From JANNHK01 sp031404355 (GTDB lineage: Bacteria; Actinomycetota; Acidimicrobiia; IMCC26256; PALSA-610): a stretch of DNA of 14,589 bases. Location: contig JANNHK010000422.1 of the NCBI GenBank assembly GCA_031404355.1, forward strand, positions 1 to 14,589, in the 5' to 3' direction. Position numbers and translations under genes: made by a program. The first letter of the stretch is position 1, and each line of letters starts with the position of its first letter. Of the stretch, positions 6,578 to 12,853 are shown piece after piece. The notes under the pieces are model-generated. The model searched no databases, had not been told where the DNA came from, and saw nothing but the letters and a program-made list of their open reading frames with translations.

Positions 6578-6958
6578 GTGAACGCGTGGACGCCACCTTC
6601 GCCCCAACCGCCGGCACGACCGCCTGGTCGCCCGGGTCGGGTTGCAGGCTGGGTACTGATTGCGGGTTCCCTGGTGTTCGTCATCCGGGTGCTGCTCGAG
6701 GTGATCGACGCAATACGCGCACCCTCTACCCCTCACGATCCTTGGGCTCGGTTGACCTTCGTGATCGCCGCCGGATTGCTGTTCTGGATCGTCGGTCACG
6801 GGCTCGCAGGATGGTGGCTCGCCCGCGGACGCGCAGGTATCCGGCCCTTCCTGACGTTCGTGCTCGGGTTCGAATCCGCACTCGCGTTGGCGTCGCCGTT
6901 CGGATGGCTCGTCATCGTGCCGTTCGCGCTCCTCCTGGTCGACCGGCCGCGCCGCTGA
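6578..6958 (+). CDS. Small four-helix membrane protein, array member 4
   Basis: This encodes 126 residues from GTG 6578, four bases after the stop of member 3. An upstream frame-open extension would overlap member 3 and is not favoured. The N-terminus is proline-rich (PPSPQPPARPPGRPG, 6-20), followed by hydrophobic segments at about 21-42, 59-80, 90-105 and 108-121. The motif RVAGWVLIAG parallels the IAGG/VAGA start of segment 1 in the other members, LARGRAGIRP is the basic junction, and the end is PFALLLVDRPRR. It probably lies on the same transcript as members 2 and 3. A hairpin follows at 6982-7003. Function unknown. Confidence 0.75.
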   Translation: MNAWTPPSPQPPARPPGRPGRVAGWVLIAGSLVFVIRVLLEVIDAIRAPSTPHDPWARLTFVIAAGLLFWIVGHGLAGWWLARGRAGIRPFLTFVLGFESALALASPFGWLVIVPFALLLVDRPRR

Positions 6959-6969
6959 GGCGCGCTATT

Positions 6970-6983
6970 TGAGACGTGTTCGA
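6970..6983 (+). promoter_or_regulatory. Imperfect KstR-type site upstream of array member 5
   Basis: TGAGACGTGTTCGA matches TNNAACNNGTTNNA except for G in place of the first A of the AAC half. It closely resembles the two perfect operators (shared GACGTGTTC against AACGTGTTC). It lies 12 bases after the stop of array member 4 and 95 bases before the ATG of member 5, immediately next to a perfect inverted repeat. It could be a weak operator or chance; no -10 equivalent to CTACT follows it. Confidence 0.3.
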
Positions 6984-7003
6984 TCCCGCCCGTGGGCGGG
7001 ATC
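6982..7003 (+). terminator. Perfect 10-bp inverted repeat after array member 4
   Basis: GATCCCGCCC and GGGCGGGATC are exact reverse complements separated by two bases (GT). The repeat starts 24 bases after the stop codon of member 4. It would form a very stable RNA hairpin. It lacks a downstream U-tract, as is common for actinobacterial hairpin terminators. A binding site for a dimeric regulator is the alternative reading, because it touches the imperfect KstR-type site. Confidence 0.45.
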
Positions 7004-7078
7004 CGGCCGCGCCGGCGCCCTGTCACAGGCTTGTGAGCTCGCGATCAAGGCCACGGCCGAACACTCCGAAGGGTCTGC

Positions 7079-7585
7079 ATGGCGAACGACCAGACCAGCT
7101 GGAACCGGCTGCCGCCTCCGCCCCCACTCGGCGCGCCCAACGCGGTGCCGCCGCCCGGGTTCGCACCGCCTCCGATGGCGCCGTTCGGCCCGCGGTCGCC
7201 GGGCCCTCGGGCCAAGCCCTTCGTGTGGAACCAGCCGCAGGTCGGACCGGTCGGCCGCGTCATCGGGACTGTTTACACCGGGCTGCTCCTGCTCGGAATG
7301 CTGGCCATGGGCGCCGGCATGGCGTACGGCCTGTTGCAACCCGGCGCGCGCTTCGACGAACGTGCTCTGCCGCTCCTCGGCGGGCTCTTCCTCGTCTGGT
7401 GCTTCTCGTTCGCCTTGTCGTACGCACTGATGCGGGGCCGCAGCTGGGCGCGCACGACGATGATCGTGCTCCTTGCGCTCAGCGTCGCGAACTCATGGAT
7501 GGTGCAGGAGCAGCTCCGCATGACAATCGGCATTGCGGTCCTGGCGCTGCTGCTTGTCGACTGGGCGTTCCACCGCAAAGGCTAG
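7079..7585 (+). CDS. Small four-helix membrane protein with proline-rich N-terminus, array member 5
   Basis: This encodes 168 residues. The ATG at 7079 has GAAGGG 5 bases upstream, the best ribosome-binding site of the array. Residues 1-57 are proline-rich (LPPPPPLGAP, VPPPGFAPPPMAPFG) and probably cytoplasmic and disordered. Hydrophobic segments follow at about 59-84, 96-117, 125-139 and 147-163. The basic junction is MRGRSWARTT and the end is LALLLVDWAFHRKG, matching the array plan. Such proline-rich tails on small membrane proteins are common in actinobacteria and may mediate partner binding, but nothing here identifies a partner. Together with members 1-4 it occupies the interval between the two perfect KstR-type operators. 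Function unknown. Confidence 0.82.
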   Translation: MANDQTSWNRLPPPPPLGAPNAVPPPGFAPPPMAPFGPRSPGPRAKPFVWNQPQVGPVGRVIGTVYTGLLLLGMLAMGAGMAYGLLQPGARFDERALPLLGGLFLVWCFSFALSYALMRGRSWARTTMIVLLALSVANSWMVQEQLRMTIGIAVLALLLVDWAFHRKG

Positions 7586-7597
7586 AAACCCAGGCGA

Positions 7598-7639
7598 GTT
7601 TGGCGGGTTCGTACGGTGCCGTCCGGGCGCGCAACCTGA
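7598..7639 (+). repeat. Shared 5' element, broken copy 3
   Basis: GTTTGG, GG, TCG and TGCC recur at the same offsets as in the copies at 5188 and 5732. At the position of the upstream ATG it has GTG (7616), which reads M-P-S-G-R-A-T and then TGA, compared with MPSG at the start of array member 2. It therefore looks like the leftover 5' end of another array gene, now reduced to 7 codons whose stop overlaps the KstR-type operator. The similarity is short and could be coincidental. Confidence 0.35.
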
Positions 7640-7650
7640 AACGTGTTCTA
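7637..7650 (+). promoter_or_regulatory. KstR-type operator upstream of the EchA19-like gene
   Basis: TGAAACGTGTTCTA fits TNNAACNNGTTNNA at every fixed position and differs by one base from the FadD-operon site in the same orientation relative to the gene. A -10-like TCTACT (7647-7652) overlaps its 3' end. Transcription would then start only a few bases before the ATG at 7663, and no Shine-Dalgarno is present (CTCTCCGCCTCC precedes the ATG), consistent with a leaderless or near-leaderless message. No convincing -35 was seen. Confidence 0.78.
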
Positions 7651-7662
7651 CTCTCCGCCTCC

Positions 7663-8478
7663 ATGACCGAAGTTCTGAAGGATCTCACGACGAAGCACTG
7701 CACGGTCGAGCGTGACGGCCACGTCGTCATCTTCACGATGAACCGGCCCGAGAAGAAGAACGCGTTGAGCGGCGACATGCTCGCCGGCCTCGTGCTCGGG
7801 TACGAGTACGTCGACGAGAACCCCGACATCCGCTGCGCGATCCTCACCGGCGCGGGTGGCAACTTCTCGTCGGGCGCCGACCTCGTCGCGATGGGCCAGC
7901 AGTCAGACGACCCGCGCGTGCAGGAAGTGATGGCGCGCGGGAACAACCCGCACTGGAAGGCACTGCTGCGCGACTACCGCCTCAGTAAGCCGCTCATCGC
8001 GGCCGTCGAGGGCTACGCGGTCGCGGGCGGTACCGAGATCCTCCAGGGCACCGACATTCGCGTCGCGGGTGAGAGCGCGATCTTCGGTGTCTGGGAGGCC
8101 AAGCGCGGTCTGTTCCCGCTCGGCGGGTCCGCGTGCCGGCTGCCGCGGCAGATGCCGTACACACTCGCGATGGACATCCTGCTTCGGTGCCCGCCCGTTC
8201 CTGCGCCCCAGGCGCTGGAGTGGGGCCTCATCGGCCACGTCGTGCCCGACGGGCAGGCTCTCGACCGCGCCCGTGAACTCGCGCACGAGGTCGCGCAGAA
8301 CGCGCCGCTGTCGATGATGGCGATCCTGCGGGCGTGGCGCGAGACCGAGCACATGGGCGACGCAGAAGCGATGGCGTATCAGGACCCGATCGGGTGGGAA
8401 GTGTTCGCGAGCGAAGACGCGCAAGAGGGACCGAAGGCGTTCGCCGAGAAGCGCGCACCCGCATATAAGGGACGGTAA
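7663..8478 (+). CDS. echA19: EchA19-like enoyl-CoA hydratase
   Basis: This encodes 271 residues of the crotonase superfamily, which adds water across the 2,3-double bond of enoyl-CoA thioesters in the cytosol. The N-terminal RPEKKNALS (28-36), the oxyanion-hole loop FSSGADL (68-74) and AVAGGTE (119-125) are present. Both catalytic glutamates are kept: Glu125 in GGTEI and Glu145 in WEAKRG. The block EILQGTDIRVAGES, the segment RQMPYTLAMDILL and IGHVVPDGQAL resemble M. tuberculosis EchA19 (Rv3516), a KstR-regulon enzyme acting on steroid side-chain enoyl-CoA, as I remember its sequence. The KstR-type operator 12 bases upstream supports this reading. The C-terminus matches the crotonase fragment at the left edge of the window. 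It starts an operon with the hotdog gene 2 bases downstream. Confidence 0.9.
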   Translation: MTEVLKDLTTKHCTVERDGHVVIFTMNRPEKKNALSGDMLAGLVLGYEYVDENPDIRCAILTGAGGNFSSGADLVAMGQQSDDPRVQEVMARGNNPHWKALLRDYRLSKPLIAAVEGYAVAGGTEILQGTDIRVAGESAIFGVWEAKRGLFPLGGSACRLPRQMPYTLAMDILLRCPPVPAPQALEWGLIGHVVPDGQALDRARELAHEVAQNAPLSMMAILRAWRETEHMGDAEAMAYQDPIGWEVFASEDAQEGPKAFAEKRAPAYKGR

Positions 8479-8480
8479 GC

Positions 8481-9137
8481 ATGAGCGAAGCTGCGCCCGG
8501 TCTCCCCGACTCTCCCGCGTTCGCGACCGCCGAACGCGCGCAGCTCGCGGCCGCGATCCGCAAGCTCATCGACGCGGCGGTGACGACCGAGGACGCGGAC
8601 GCCGAGACGTTGCTCGACGTCGCGCGCGCGACCGAGCAGCTCGCGTTCCGGCTCGGCGGGAGCCGCGACCAAGGCCCCGGCTACAAGCCTCGGAGCCACG
8701 GCGACTACCTGCCCCGTTCGCCGATCGTCGGCGAAGCCAGCCCGTTGTCACCCCGGCTCGATTGGAAGCAGGTCGACGCGGACGACGGGACGTTGGGCAT
8801 CGAGGGCAGCGGCACGTTCGGCGCCGCGTACGAGGGACCTCCCGGTTTCGTCCACGGCGGGTGGGTCGCGTGCGCGTTCGACGAAATGCTCGGTATCGCG
8901 AACATCGCGGCCGGGCACCCGGGCATGACCGCCCGCCTCACCGTCAACTACCGGCGCCCGACGCCGCTGTTTCGCGAGCTGCGCTTCGCGGCCCGGGTGG
9001 ACCGGATCGAGGGCCGCCGCATCATCGCCAGCGGCGAGGTCTACGACGGCGAGACGCTCACCGCCGAGGCCGAGGGCCTGTTCGTACAACCCCGGCCGGA
9101 GCTGGCCGAGCAGTACTTCGGGCCCCGCCCGGACTGA
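8481..9137 (+). CDS. Hotdog-fold thioesterase-like protein (PaaI/4HBT family)
   Basis: This encodes 218 residues. The hotdog domain occupies about 80-205: GPPGFVHGGWVACAFDEMLG (119-138) carries the HGG motif and the acidic pair Asp134-Glu135 on the central helix, and TARLTVNYRRPTPL (150-163) is the typical strand-turn. This arrangement is characteristic of PaaI-like acyl-CoA thioesterases, which hydrolyse acyl-CoA to acid plus CoA, although some relatives are non-catalytic. The first 60 or so residues are helical and extend beyond the standard fold. The ATG follows the EchA19-like stop by 2 bases with AAGGG about 9 bases upstream, so the two are co-transcribed and probably under the same KstR-type control. 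It may release CoA from dead-end steroid or lipid thioesters; the substrate is inferred from context only. A hairpin follows at 9151-9173. Confidence 0.85.
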   Translation: MSEAAPGLPDSPAFATAERAQLAAAIRKLIDAAVTTEDADAETLLDVARATEQLAFRLGGSRDQGPGYKPRSHGDYLPRSPIVGEASPLSPRLDWKQVDADDGTLGIEGSGTFGAAYEGPPGFVHGGWVACAFDEMLGIANIAAGHPGMTARLTVNYRRPTPLFRELRFAARVDRIEGRRIIASGEVYDGETLTAEAEGLFVQPRPELAEQYFGPRPD

Positions 9138-9150
9138 CCGGTGTGCAGGA

Positions 9151-9173
9151 AAGTGGCCGCTCAGGGGCCACTT
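9151..9173 (+). terminator. Hairpin terminator after the echA19-hotdog operon
   Basis: AAGTGGCC and GGCCACTT are exact reverse complements with a 7-base loop (GCTCAGG). The hairpin begins 13 bases after the hotdog stop and 111 bases before the next start. There is no long U-tract, which is usual in this GC range. It is placed as expected for the end of the operon. Confidence 0.55.
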
Positions 9174-9284
9174 GGCTGCAATCTCGAACCCGCGGGTGAA
9201 GTGAAAGGCGGCAGATGCCGATGCCTTTCGCATGGCTCCCTCACTGCGCCGTCCGTGGCTCCGCTGCGTCCGCACGGAGCCCCG

Positions 9285-10190
9285 GTGAATCGCTGCCCCG
9301 CGTGTGAATACCTCGTGCCGCCCGCCTGGGACATGTGCAAGCGCTGCGGCGCGGCCCTCCAGGCTCCGGTGGGCGCGGGCGTCGCCGTCGCGCCCGTCCA
9401 CGCGTACACACACACGTCCGCCGCGCCGAGAACAGCTCCTCCGGCCGCGCCGACACCGACGTACACCGACAGCGACCTGCTCCCCGGTGGCGGGCGCATT
9501 CCACGTCCGCAACCAGCCGTCCCCAGCTTCGACCTACTCCCCTCGGGTGGCGCGCAACATTCCGCACCGACGCGTTCCGCGGCATCCCGTTCGGGTTCGG
9601 GGCGCGGACGACTGTTCGTCGTGGTTGCAATCGTGGTGCTCGGTGGCGCGGCGTTCGCGTTGTGGCCGTCGGGTGGCGGAGGTGGCAAAGGATCGACGGC
9701 GGCGGGCGACATGGAAATCCTGCCGTCGAACGAAGACATGGCCGGCGTCCCGAGCATCGACTCCGCGTTCCGAGTTGAAGCCGAAGTCGGGGCGCGCCAG
9801 GCGACGATGATCATCATGCAGGGCTACGCCGAAATGGGGACCGCGTCCGCGATCACTCCCGACTTCTTGATGCAGTACGACCCGTCACTCCAATTCGTCG
9901 ACGGGAGCCAAGTATCGACCGGCGCGCGCGTCGTGTCGATGCGCGCCACCGCGACTCACATCACCGTCGCGATCGCCGGGCAAGGCGACGTGTGCGCGTT
10001 CGGACGCGTCGACGGCCAGTTGACCACCGCGTACGTGACCGCGAAGACCTCGTCGTGCAGCGCCGACGGCGCGCCGACGCAGGGGTGGACCGCCATGGCC
10101 GGCGGCGGCATGGGCGGTGCGGTCGATCCGGGCTACACCGACCCGAGCCTCGACGAGATGCTCGGCGACCCCACCCTCGTCACGTCCTGA
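9285..10190 (+). CDS. Zinc-ribbon, single-pass membrane protein with pilin-like C-terminal domain
   Basis: This encodes 301 residues from GTG 9285, which has GGAG 5 bases upstream; the open frame extends further up but that part has no coding character and crosses the terminator. The N-terminus is a zinc ribbon with Cys4, Cys7, Cys18 and Cys21 (CPAC...CKRC). A proline/alanine-rich linker follows with a repeated DLLPGGG / DLLPSGG motif (64-70 and 83-89), a basic stretch, and one membrane helix (about 110-127). The outer part (about 140-301) ends with STGARVVSMRATATHITVAI, GDVCAFGR, TTAYVTAKTSSCSA, a cysteine-paired pattern like the C-terminal region of actinobacterial type IV pilin-like proteins. 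The topology would put the ribbon in the cytoplasm and the pilin-like domain outside. No prepilin cleavage motif precedes the helix. Function unknown; possibly envelope assembly or sensing. Confidence 0.8.
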   Translation: MNRCPACEYLVPPAWDMCKRCGAALQAPVGAGVAVAPVHAYTHTSAAPRTAPPAAPTPTYTDSDLLPGGGRIPRPQPAVPSFDLLPSGGAQHSAPTRSAASRSGSGRGRLFVVVAIVVLGGAAFALWPSGGGGGKGSTAAGDMEILPSNEDMAGVPSIDSAFRVEAEVGARQATMIIMQGYAEMGTASAITPDFLMQYDPSLQFVDGSQVSTGARVVSMRATATHITVAIAGQGDVCAFGRVDGQLTTAYVTAKTSSCSADGAPTQGWTAMAGGGMGGAVDPGYTDPSLDEMLGDPTLVTS

Positions 10191-10208
10191 CCCCGTAGCA
10201 TCCGGCTC

Positions 10209-11447
10209 GTGGGACTCCCCGAGCACGGCATGGCACATGACGAAGTGATCGCGACGCTGGCGGCGAAGCGCGCCCGAGATGCCCGCTGGCAGGACGGCCG
10301 CACGTTCGGGATGGTCTACGACGGGGGGCCGACGGTCCACGCCGTCGCCGAAGCTGCGGCCGAGCTGTTCCTGCACGAGAACGCGCTGAACACGCTCGCG
10401 TTCCCGAGTCTCGGCGAGATCCAGTCGGAGGTCGTCGGCGCGTGCGCCGAGCTGTTCCACGGCGCGCCGACCGCGTCGGGGTTCATGACGTCGGGTGGCA
10501 CCGAGAGCATCATGATGAGCGTCAAGGCGGCCCGCGAACGCGGACGCGCGGAACGCGACATCGCCGCGCCCGAGATCGTATTGCCCGAGAGCGCACACGC
10601 GGCGTTCCACAAGGCCGCGCACTTCCTCGGCGTCCGTGTGCACAAGATCACGGTGCGTTCCGACTGGCGCGCCGACGTCGACGCCATGGCGGCTGCCGTG
10701 AACGACAACACCGTGCTCGTCGTCGGCTCCGCTCCTCAGTACCCGCAGGGCGTGATCGACCCGATCCCTGAACTCGCGGCGCTCGCTTCGAGTATCGGCG
10801 CGTCGATGCATGTCGACGCGTGCATGGGCGGCTTCGTACTCCCCTTCATGGAGATGAACGGCGCGCCGTTGCCGCCATGGGACTTCCGCGTGGAGGGCGT
10901 CACCACGATCTCGGCCGATATCCACAAGCTCGGATACGCCCCGAAGGGCGCCTCGGTCGTCATCCATCGCACCAAGGAACTGCGCCGGTATCAGACGTTC
11001 GTCTTCGACGACTGGCTCGGCGGCTTCTACGCCTCACCCAACATGCAGGGCACGCGGGCCGGCTTACCGATGGCGACGGCGTGGGCGGTGATGCACCACC
11101 TCGGACTCGACGGCTACCGGCGGCTCACCGAGACGACGATCGACGCGAACCGCCGCCTTATCGCCGGCGTCCGCGCCGTCGACGGCCTGCAGGTACTCGG
11201 GGAGCCGGAGGCCCAGATCTTCACGATCGCGTCCGACCGCATCGACGTGTTCGCGCTCGGCGACGCGCTCCAGCGGCGCGGCTGGTTCCTCGACCGCCAG
11301 GGTCCACCCGACTCGCTGCACGCAACCGTCAGTGCCGGTAACGCGCCGGTCGTCGACGAGTTCCTCACCGACCTACGCGCGAGCGTCGCCGAGGTCGCCG
11401 GCGCGCATGCCGAAGACCGCAGCACGAACTACGCCACGCTCGAATAG
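10209..11447 (+). CDS. PLP-dependent lyase/decarboxylase of the sphingosine-1-phosphate lyase type
   Basis: This encodes 412 residues of the group II PLP decarboxylase fold. The motif ADIHKLGYAPKGASVV (236-251) holds the Schiff-base lysine Lys240 and is diagnostic of the sphingosine-1-phosphate lyase branch, as is the following FDDWLGGFYASPNMQGTRAG (266-285). The phosphate-binding loop TSGGTES (94-100), a probable ring-stacking His130 in PESAH, and Asp203 in HVDACMGGF, which would pair with the pyridine nitrogen, are present. S1P lyases cleave phosphorylated long-chain bases to an aldehyde and phosphoethanolamine. The bacterial substrate here is unknown, and the protein lacks the N-terminal membrane anchor of the eukaryotic enzyme. 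The GTG start at 10209 has no clear ribosome-binding site; ATG 10230 (MAHDEVIATL) is an alternative. It is followed within about 20 bases by kstR, so they may be co-transcribed. Confidence 0.87.
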   Translation: MGLPEHGMAHDEVIATLAAKRARDARWQDGRTFGMVYDGGPTVHAVAEAAAELFLHENALNTLAFPSLGEIQSEVVGACAELFHGAPTASGFMTSGGTESIMMSVKAARERGRAERDIAAPEIVLPESAHAAFHKAAHFLGVRVHKITVRSDWRADVDAMAAAVNDNTVLVVGSAPQYPQGVIDPIPELAALASSIGASMHVDACMGGFVLPFMEMNGAPLPPWDFRVEGVTTISADIHKLGYAPKGASVVIHRTKELRRYQTFVFDDWLGGFYASPNMQGTRAGLPMATAWAVMHHLGLDGYRRLTETTIDANRRLIAGVRAVDGLQVLGEPEAQIFTIASDRIDVFALGDALQRRGWFLDRQGPPDSLHATVSAGNAPVVDEFLTDLRASVAEVAGAHAEDRSTNYATLE

Positions 11448-11467
11448 CTGTGGAGTACCGTTCGGCC

Positions 11468-12067
11468 GTGGCGGTGACCGGCGCGCAGGGCGTGTCACGA
11501 CGGCGAGGCACGAGAGCAGCCGAGACCGAAGCGCGCAAGCGGCGGCTGCTCGACGCGGCGACCGCACTCGCCGCCGACGGCGGCTACGACGCAGTGCAGA
11601 TGCGCGACGTCGCGGCCCGCGCCGAAGTCGCGCTCGGCACGCTGTACCGGCACTACTCGTCGAAGGATCAACTGCTGCTCGCGGTGCTCGCGCACCAGGC
11701 CGCGACCCTGCGGGAACGACTCGACCAGCGCCCGGCGCGGGGCGAGACCCCGGCCGAACGCGTCGCCGACGTATTGCGGCGCGCGTCACGCGCCCTCGAA
11801 CGCCAGCCCCGCGTCATGCGGGCCATGCTCACCGCGATGTCGGCCGGTGACGACAGCACGGCCTCGGCGAAACTCGACATCAACACGACGTTGCGCTCGA
11901 TCATCTCCGATGCCGTCGACGGCGAGCGGGTCGAGCACCTCGACGACGTCGTCAAGGTGCTCGGAGCGGTGTGGTTCGCGGAGCTGACGTTCTGGAGCGG
12001 CGGGTTCTCCGATGCGACGTCGATGAGCGATTCCCTCGCCCGCGCCGCCCGCTTGCTACTCCCGTAG
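11468..12067 (+). CDS. kstR: KstR-type TetR-family repressor of steroid/lipid catabolism
   Basis: This encodes 199 residues from GTG 11468. The N-terminal DNA-binding domain (22-70) contains the helix-turn-helix MRDVAARAEV...GTLYRHYSSKDQLL. The stretch GGYDAVQMRDVAARAEVALG closely resembles KstR of M. tuberculosis (Rv3574, about 199 aa; GGYEAVQMRAVADRADVAVG as I recall), including the recognition-helix region GTLYR. The remainder (80-199) is an all-helical ligand/dimer domain ending in LARAARLLLP, also as in KstR. KstR represses cholesterol-catabolism genes through TNNAACNNGTTNNA and is induced by a steroid-CoA thioester. Two perfect sites lie in this window (5146-5159, 7637-7650). GGAG lies 12 bases before GTG 11468; GTG 11450 is an alternative start. 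No operator is visible before this gene, so autoregulation is not evident. The 3' end overlaps the convergent gene by 12 bases. Confidence 0.85.
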   Translation: MAVTGAQGVSRRRGTRAAETEARKRRLLDAATALAADGGYDAVQMRDVAARAEVALGTLYRHYSSKDQLLLAVLAHQAATLRERLDQRPARGETPAERVADVLRRASRALERQPRVMRAMLTAMSAGDDSTASAKLDINTTLRSIISDAVDGERVEHLDDVVKVLGAVWFAELTFWSGGFSDATSMSDSLARAARLLLP

Positions 12068-12853
12068 CGCGTCGGCCACGTCGGCGATCAGTTCGGCGTT
12101 CTCGGGATTCGACGAATCGAGCGGACCGAGCACGGCCCACGTGGCACCGACGGCCTCATAGTCCCGCAGCGCCGCGGCGACCGTCGCCGGCGACCCCACG
12201 ATGACGTCCTTCGACGCGTTGCGGGCCTGGGCCTTGTCCCGGGCTTCGGCATCGGTGCGGGCGAGGACGACGAGCCCACCCCACGTGAGCTCGGCAGTGG
12301 GCGCGATCGCGTGCACGAGCGCGGCCTCCTCGGCGAAGCGTTCGGCGTCGCGGCCCCAGCTATTCCACGCATCGGCGAGCGGCACGATCTCGCGCACCTG
12401 GACCGCGTGACCGCCGACCCACACGGGATACCCCCGGCCGAGCGCGGCGCGTACCGCATCGTGCAACGCTTCGATGCGCATGGCCATGTTGCCGAACTCG
12501 AGGCCGAACGCCTCGTTCTCCTCGCGGCTCTGCTTGTCGCCGCTCCCGATACCGGCGATCAGGCGACCGCCGCTGATCCGCTGCGCGGTGTCGAACCCGT
12601 GGGCGAGGACCGCGGGCGGGCGCAACGTCGCGCGCGCGACGAGCGTGCCGATCGCGACACGGCGCGTCTCGGCCGCGACTGCGCCCAGCAGCGCGAAGCC
12701 TTCAAGTGCGGGTCGCCGGGGCGGTGGGCGATCGCGCCACAAGTGGTCGTAGACGAACACGCCGTCGATGCCGGCCGCGTCGGCTGCTCGCGCGACCGCG
12801 AGCGGTATTTCCGGGTCCTCGACGAACGACGGGAGCGTGAGCCCGAGCTTCAC
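12056..12853 (-). CDS. LLM-class (luciferase-fold) F420-dependent oxidoreductase
   Basis: This encodes 265 residues of the bacterial luciferase-like TIM-barrel family. Recognisable segments are the first strand MKLGLTLPSF (1-10), AGIDGVFVYDHLW (27-39), VAIGTLVARATLRPP (66-80), the phosphate-loop GRLIAGIGSGD (96-106), and PVWVGGHAVQVREIVPLADAWN (about 143-164). Actinobacterial members with the SGD loop generally use coenzyme F420 to transfer hydride; FMN use cannot be excluded. It is slightly shorter than the commonest members (about 280-330 aa), because the region between GNMAMRIEALHDAVRAAL and YPVWVGG is compact. The GTG start overlaps the ROK kinase stop as GTGA. It is the last gene of the ArsA-58aa-ROK operon and converges on kstR with a 12-base overlap of the coding ends. 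The substrate is unknown. Confidence 0.88.
   Translation of the reverse strand: MKLGLTLPSFVEDPEIPLAVARAADAAGIDGVFVYDHLWRDRPPPRRPALEGFALLGAVAAETRRVAIGTLVARATLRPPAVLAHGFDTAQRISGGRLIAGIGSGDKQSREENEAFGLEFGNMAMRIEALHDAVRAALGRGYPVWVGGHAVQVREIVPLADAWNSWGRDAERFAEEAALVHAIAPTAELTWGGLVVLARTDAEARDKAQARNASKDVIVGSPATVAAALRDYEAVGATWAVLGPLDSSNPENAELIADVADALRE

Noticed and set aside
7023..7036. TCACA-GGCT-TGTGA dyad, reminiscent of a CRP-like half-site pair.
   Set aside because: Orientation and spacing are opposite to TGTGA-N6-TCACA, and the dyad is too short to call on its own.
7756..7769. AAC-GC-GTT core in the EchA19-like gene.
   Set aside because: The outer T and A are both missing, and the core is explained by the conserved KKNALS codons.
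9141..9284. N-terminal extension of the zinc-ribbon protein starting at 9141.
   Set aside because: It would run through the hairpin at 9151-9173, and the GTG at 9285 has a well-placed GGAG; the extension has no recognisable conserved sequence.
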